A stretch of 16,046 bases of DNA. It comes from Pseudomonadota bacterium (GTDB lineage: Bacteria; Myxococcota_A; Polyangia; Fen-1088). The stretch spans positions 1 through 16,046 of the forward strand of contig JAEXQJ010000090.1 in NCBI GenBank assembly GCA_023438785.1, in the 5' to 3' direction. Below the pieces are notes generated by a model. It worked only from the letters and a program-made list of their open reading frames with translations. It was not told where the DNA came from and made no database searches. The position numbers and the translations under genes are program-made. This document shows positions 13,371 through 16,046 of this stretch, piece after piece; positions within the stretch are counted from its first letter, which is position 1, and each line of letters begins with the position of its first letter.

Positions 13371-15218
13371 ATGAAGCACTCCGTTGTGATCCGAACCGTC
13401 ATGGGAATGCTCACCGCGGTAGCCATGTCAGGCTGCCCCTCTACAAACCCCAATGACTACTCCTCGCCGCTGTCGCCCGGAACAGACAGCAGCACCTCAA
13501 CTGCTGCCACGGGCAGCGAGACCGCAGCGGGCACGGGGGCACCTGCCTCCACGGCCACAAGCACGGACAGCACAATCCCCAGCACGGGCAGCTCTGCGAC
13601 CACGGGTTCGACCACGGGCACACGCACGACGGGTGCGGGTGCGACGGGTACGCGCACCGCGACCGGCGCCTCCACGGGCACGCGTACGGCGGGCACGGGT
13701 GCCTCCACCGGTACGCGCACCACGACGGGTGCTTCCACCGGCACGGGCCAGGCCTCGGCCACGGACGTCACGTCCGCGACCCTGACGGTTACGGCCACGG
13801 GCAGCACGCTGCCTCCCGCGACCGGCGGGGTGGGAACCACCGACTGCACACATAAGGGCAGCGGTCGCGACTTCCCCGTCGGCCCCGGACAGAAATACGC
13901 CCGGGTTGGCGATGTGCCCTGGTACGATCTGGGGCCAGGCGACACGGTCCGCATCTTCTGGCAGGCCGAGCCCTACCGCGAGCAGATCCTGCTCTCCAAC
14001 CGAGGCAGCGCCGGACAGCCCATCCGGGTGTGCGGCGTGGCCGGCCCCAACGGTGAACGTCCCGTGCTGAGCGGCCAGAACGCAACCACCGGTCCCAATC
14101 TTCACTTCATCTCGTACGATCCCATTCAGGACAGCGGCGTCATCCTCATCAATCGCGATGCGGGCGATGACTACTACTCGCGTCCGGGCTACATCTCCAT
14201 TGAGGGATTGGCGGTGCGAGGTGGCTACGAAGGCTACCGTCACACGGTGACCAGCGGCACCACGCGAGCCTGGGGCAAGGGTTCGGCGGCCATCGCCATC
14301 ATCGGCGGCGACCACATCGATCTGCGCAACTGCGAGATCTCTGATTCGGGCAACGGCCTGTTCACGCTTTCCAAGGACGAGGCCGAGTCGACCTTGGTCA
14401 GCGACCTGTTGGTGGAGGGCTGCGAGATCTTCGGCAACGGTAACGTGGGCTCGGATCGGGAGCACAACGTGTACGCGCAGACCATCGGCGTGACCTTCCA
14501 GTTCAACCGGTTCGGCCGCCTGCGCCCGGGCGCCGGTGGTGCCAACCTGAAGGACCGCTCGGCGGGAACGGTCGTGCGCTACAACCGCATCGAGGGCTCG
14601 GTTCGCCAACTCGATCTGGTGGATGCTCAGGAGCACACGCAGACGGCTCAGGCCGATCCGCGGTACCGGCAGACCTTCGTCTACGGCAACCTCATCGAGA
14701 GCGGGCCTGACGACGCCGCCCTGCTCATTCACTACGGCGGGGACACCCAGGGGTATGAGCAGAATTTCCGCAAGGGCACGCTCTATTTCTACAACAACAC
14801 CGTCATCCTGAAGGCTGACTCGGGTGACCTCTGGAACACGATGCTGTTCAATGTTTCCACGAACGACGAGCATGTGGATATGCGCAACAACGTGATCTGG
14901 AAGAGCGGCACCACGAACTTCTCGCTGATGAATACGGCCGGGCATTTGGAGATGGCCAATAACTGGATTGGCGACAAGTACACCAATGGACGTGATGGCT
15001 TCACGGGGACGGTGACGGGCACGTCGGGCCTTATCACGGGCAGCAACCCGGGGCTGGACGCGGACGGGCGGCCGGTGGCGGGCTCGCCCATCGTTGACAA
15101 GGGTGGGGCGCTCGCCAGTGGCCTCGGGCCCGTCGAGTACGAGTACATGGCCAACGCCAAGGGCACACCGCGTGTGATCAAGGGGGCCCTCGACCTGGGC
15201 GCCTTCGAGGCCAAGTAG
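13371..15218 (+). CDS. Right-handed parallel beta-helix lipoprotein with Thr/Ser/Gly repeat linker
   Basis: A 615-residue secreted lipoprotein. GGAGG (13359-13363) lies 7 bases before the ATG; the signal ends AVAMSGC with Cys22. Residues 30-150 are a low-complexity Thr/Ser/Gly/Ala linker whose core is a tandem repeat (82-126). The folded part starts at about 158. It has an entry region with GPGQKYARVGDVPWYDLGPG and GDTVRIFW, then about ten beta-helix coils with ISIEGLAVRGG, IDLRNCEISDSGNG, LLVEGCEIFGNG, REHNVYAQ (363-370), GGANLKDRSAGTVVRYNRIE (389-408) and LDLVDAQEH. It ends with the usual LDLGAFE. This architecture occurs in polysaccharide lyases and in non-catalytic surface proteins. The conserved K394/R396 and R403 near the groove could act in substrate binding, but I cannot name a lyase family. 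It lies downstream of the glycosyltransferase with its own probable promoter. Confidence 0.85.
   Translation: MKHSVVIRTVMGMLTAVAMSGCPSTNPNDYSSPLSPGTDSSTSTAATGSETAAGTGAPASTATSTDSTIPSTGSSATTGSTTGTRTTGAGATGTRTATGASTGTRTAGTGASTGTRTTTGASTGTGQASATDVTSATLTVTATGSTLPPATGGVGTTDCTHKGSGRDFPVGPGQKYARVGDVPWYDLGPGDTVRIFWQAEPYREQILLSNRGSAGQPIRVCGVAGPNGERPVLSGQNATTGPNLHFISYDPIQDSGVILINRDAGDDYYSRPGYISIEGLAVRGGYEGYRHTVTSGTTRAWGKGSAAIAIIGGDHIDLRNCEISDSGNGLFTLSKDEAESTLVSDLLVEGCEIFGNGNVGSDREHNVYAQTIGVTFQFNRFGRLRPGAGGANLKDRSAGTVVRYNRIEGSVRQLDLVDAQEHTQTAQADPRYRQTFVYGNLIESGPDDAALLIHYGGDTQGYEQNFRKGTLYFYNNTVILKADSGDLWNTMLFNVSTNDEHVDMRNNVIWKSGTTNFSLMNTAGHLEMANNWIGDKYTNGRDGFTGTVTGTSGLITGSNPGLDADGRPVAGSPIVDKGGALASGLGPVEYEYMANAKGTPRVIKGALDLGAFEAK
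13614..13748 (+). repeat. Tandem coding repeat in the lipoprotein linker
   Basis: Four and a half copies of a unit of 30 to 33 bases encode TGTRTTGAGA, TGTRTATGAS, TGTRTAGTGAS, TGTRTTTGAS and TGTG (residues 82-126). Third codon positions vary between copies, so the array is not newly formed, but the regular period suggests growth by duplication. One copy carries one extra codon. Thr-rich segments like this are usually flexible, surface-exposed and sometimes glycosylated. Confidence 0.8.
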
Positions 15219-15229
15219 ACGACTGGGAT

Positions 15230-15255
15230 GCGGGCCGCTCAGCCGGGCGGCCCGC
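15230..15255. terminator. Strong GC hairpin between convergent genes
   Basis: GCGGGCCG (15230-15237) and CGGCCCGC (15248-15255) form a perfect 8-base-pair stem around a 10-base loop. It starts 11 bases after the beta-helix stop and ends 2 bases before the stop of the opposing gene, so it is well placed as a bidirectional transcript end. There is no T-run, so termination strength is uncertain. Confidence 0.5.
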
Positions 15256-15257
15256 GC

Positions 15258-16046
15258 TCACTTCACCGCCGTATCCTTGGCGGACGTCTTCGTTTTGACC
15301 TTTGCCTTGGCCCTGTGCTCGGGCCGAGCGCGGGCAAAGACCAGAACGTAGGCGTCTTTCCCCTTTTCGATGAGCACGACGTGCCCTGGCTGGCGCGCCT
15401 GCAGATACTCCTCGTACCACGGCTGGTGGATGACCAGCTTGTCTCTCTCCACGTACTCGGGAACCACCAGATCGATCTCGACGTACCTGCCGGCCACCGC
15501 CTTGGAGATGGCCGGGCCGAAGGAATAGGGGGCTAGTTCCTGGCTGGGATACAGGTCGTTGTGCAGAGCCCCGCCGTAGCTGAGCACGAGGCGGGATTCC
15601 TTGCGGTCGAGGGCCGCGCGGATCTGCACCTCCAACTGGTCGCGGGTCAGACGCAAGAGCTTGTCGTAGTCCAACTCGTCGGCCTGGAAGACGGCCTGGT
15701 AGTCCTTGCACGCCACCTCCAGGATGCGCGGCAGAATGTCCGACGCCTTGGCCCGGCGGAGCAGGGTGAGGACCTCATTCTCCGTCGTCTTGGGCCGCTC
15801 GGTCGTGTGCTCGACCTTGGTGACAGTCTTCTTCTCCACCTCGCCGCATTCGCCAGTGGTGATCCACGTCTCCACCACCAGGTCCGTGGCGCCCGCCTCC
15901 TGGAGCGAAGGCAGAATCTCGAAAGAGAAACGCTTGAGGGCCGAGCGGATGGTGGCGGTGGCCTTGGTCTGGTGGTATTCGCCGAAGCTGATCACGCGCG
16001 GACCGCCGGCCAGGAGCGATTGCACGGCGTCGGCGGCGGTGGGGAA
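15258..16046 (-). CDS. GExH-motif protein, possibly ChaN/Tiki-like (5' end outside window)
   Basis: About 262 codons are visible and the frame stays open to the window edge; a GTG at 16025 exists, but PTAADAV reads in frame upstream, so the true start is probably beyond 16046. Near the visible N-terminus is VISFGEYHQTKA, followed by DLVVETW after a helix. A G-E-x-H motif with a downstream acidic strand is the pattern of the ChaN/TraB-Tiki/erythromycin-esterase-like group, whose members include haem-binding lipoproteins, peptidases and esterases. The middle is charged and helical (EVEKKTVTKVEHTTERPK). A second conserved-looking segment is LVLSYGGALHNDLYP, whose His could complete an active site. 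The C-terminus is Lys-rich (AKAKVKTKTSAKDTAVK). No signal peptide can be judged. Function is not assignable beyond this weak family likeness. It converges on the beta-helix gene with 39 bases between stops. Confidence 0.6.
   Translation of the reverse strand, partial: FPTAADAVQSLLAGGPRVISFGEYHQTKATATIRSALKRFSFEILPSLQEAGATDLVVETWITTGECGEVEKKTVTKVEHTTERPKTTENEVLTLLRRAKASDILPRILEVACKDYQAVFQADELDYDKLLRLTRDQLEVQIRAALDRKESRLVLSYGGALHNDLYPSQELAPYSFGPAISKAVAGRYVEIDLVVPEYVERDKLVIHQPWYEEYLQARQPGHVVLIEKGKDAYVLVFARARPEHRAKAKVKTKTSAKDTAVK

Noticed and set aside
13614..13748. Possible CRISPR-like or minisatellite array
   Set aside because: The repeats are in-frame coding units without spacers, fully explained by a Thr/Gly linker.
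13497..14945. Long minus-strand open frame (about 482 codons) opposite the beta-helix gene
   Set aside because: It mirrors a GC-rich gene with a repeat linker; its sequence is Arg/Gly/Ala-rich without domains, and the plus strand has a lipobox, ribosome site and recognisable fold.

Overview
This window looks like chromosomal DNA from a GC-rich member of the Myxococcota (myxobacteria and relatives). The reasons are very high G+C coding sequence, several secreted lipoproteins with long Ser/Thr/Gly linkers, myxobacterial cysteine-rich repeats joined to a fibro-slime domain, and a right-handed beta-helix lipoprotein. The assignment is by protein style, not by any rRNA or marker gene. I see no tRNA, rRNA, IS element, phage gene or CRISPR array.

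Left end (1-2983): a minus-strand efflux operon reads tetR, a periplasmic adaptor lipoprotein, then an RND permease cut by the window edge. The genes are tightly coupled: an ATGA overlap between regulator and adaptor, and 9 bases between adaptor and pump. Upstream of tetR lies a candidate promoter whose -10 hexamer is flanked by the arms of an inverted repeat. Between it and tetR is a 44-codon ORF that overlaps the tetR start.

Positions 2984-4446: two plus-strand envelope genes, an OmpA-type glycine-zipper lipoprotein and an integral-membrane M50B-type metalloprotease.

Middle (4775-9801): two minus-strand genes encode a cytoplasmic-looking protein of a polysaccharide-deacetylase-like family and a GH12-fold lipoprotein that seems to lack the catalytic nucleophile. 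A divergent plus-strand gene encodes a 788-residue lipoprotein with a fibro-slime/PA14-like domain between blocks of cysteine-rich repeats.

Right part (9947-15218): a minus-strand gene encodes what looks like a degenerate CpsD/BY-kinase-type ATPase. Divergent from it, an outer-membrane beta-barrel protein is translationally coupled to a GT4 glycosyltransferase. A beta-helix lipoprotein follows after a structured, AT-richer leader. The last gene (minus, cut at its 5' end) carries a GExH motif reminiscent of ChaN/Tiki-like proteins.

Taken together, 4775-15218 reads as a locus for making, exporting, modifying or binding a cell-surface polysaccharide. The most unusual members are two apparent pseudo-enzymes, the GH12-like protein and the BY-kinase-like ATPase. 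The joint role is inferred from content and proximity only.
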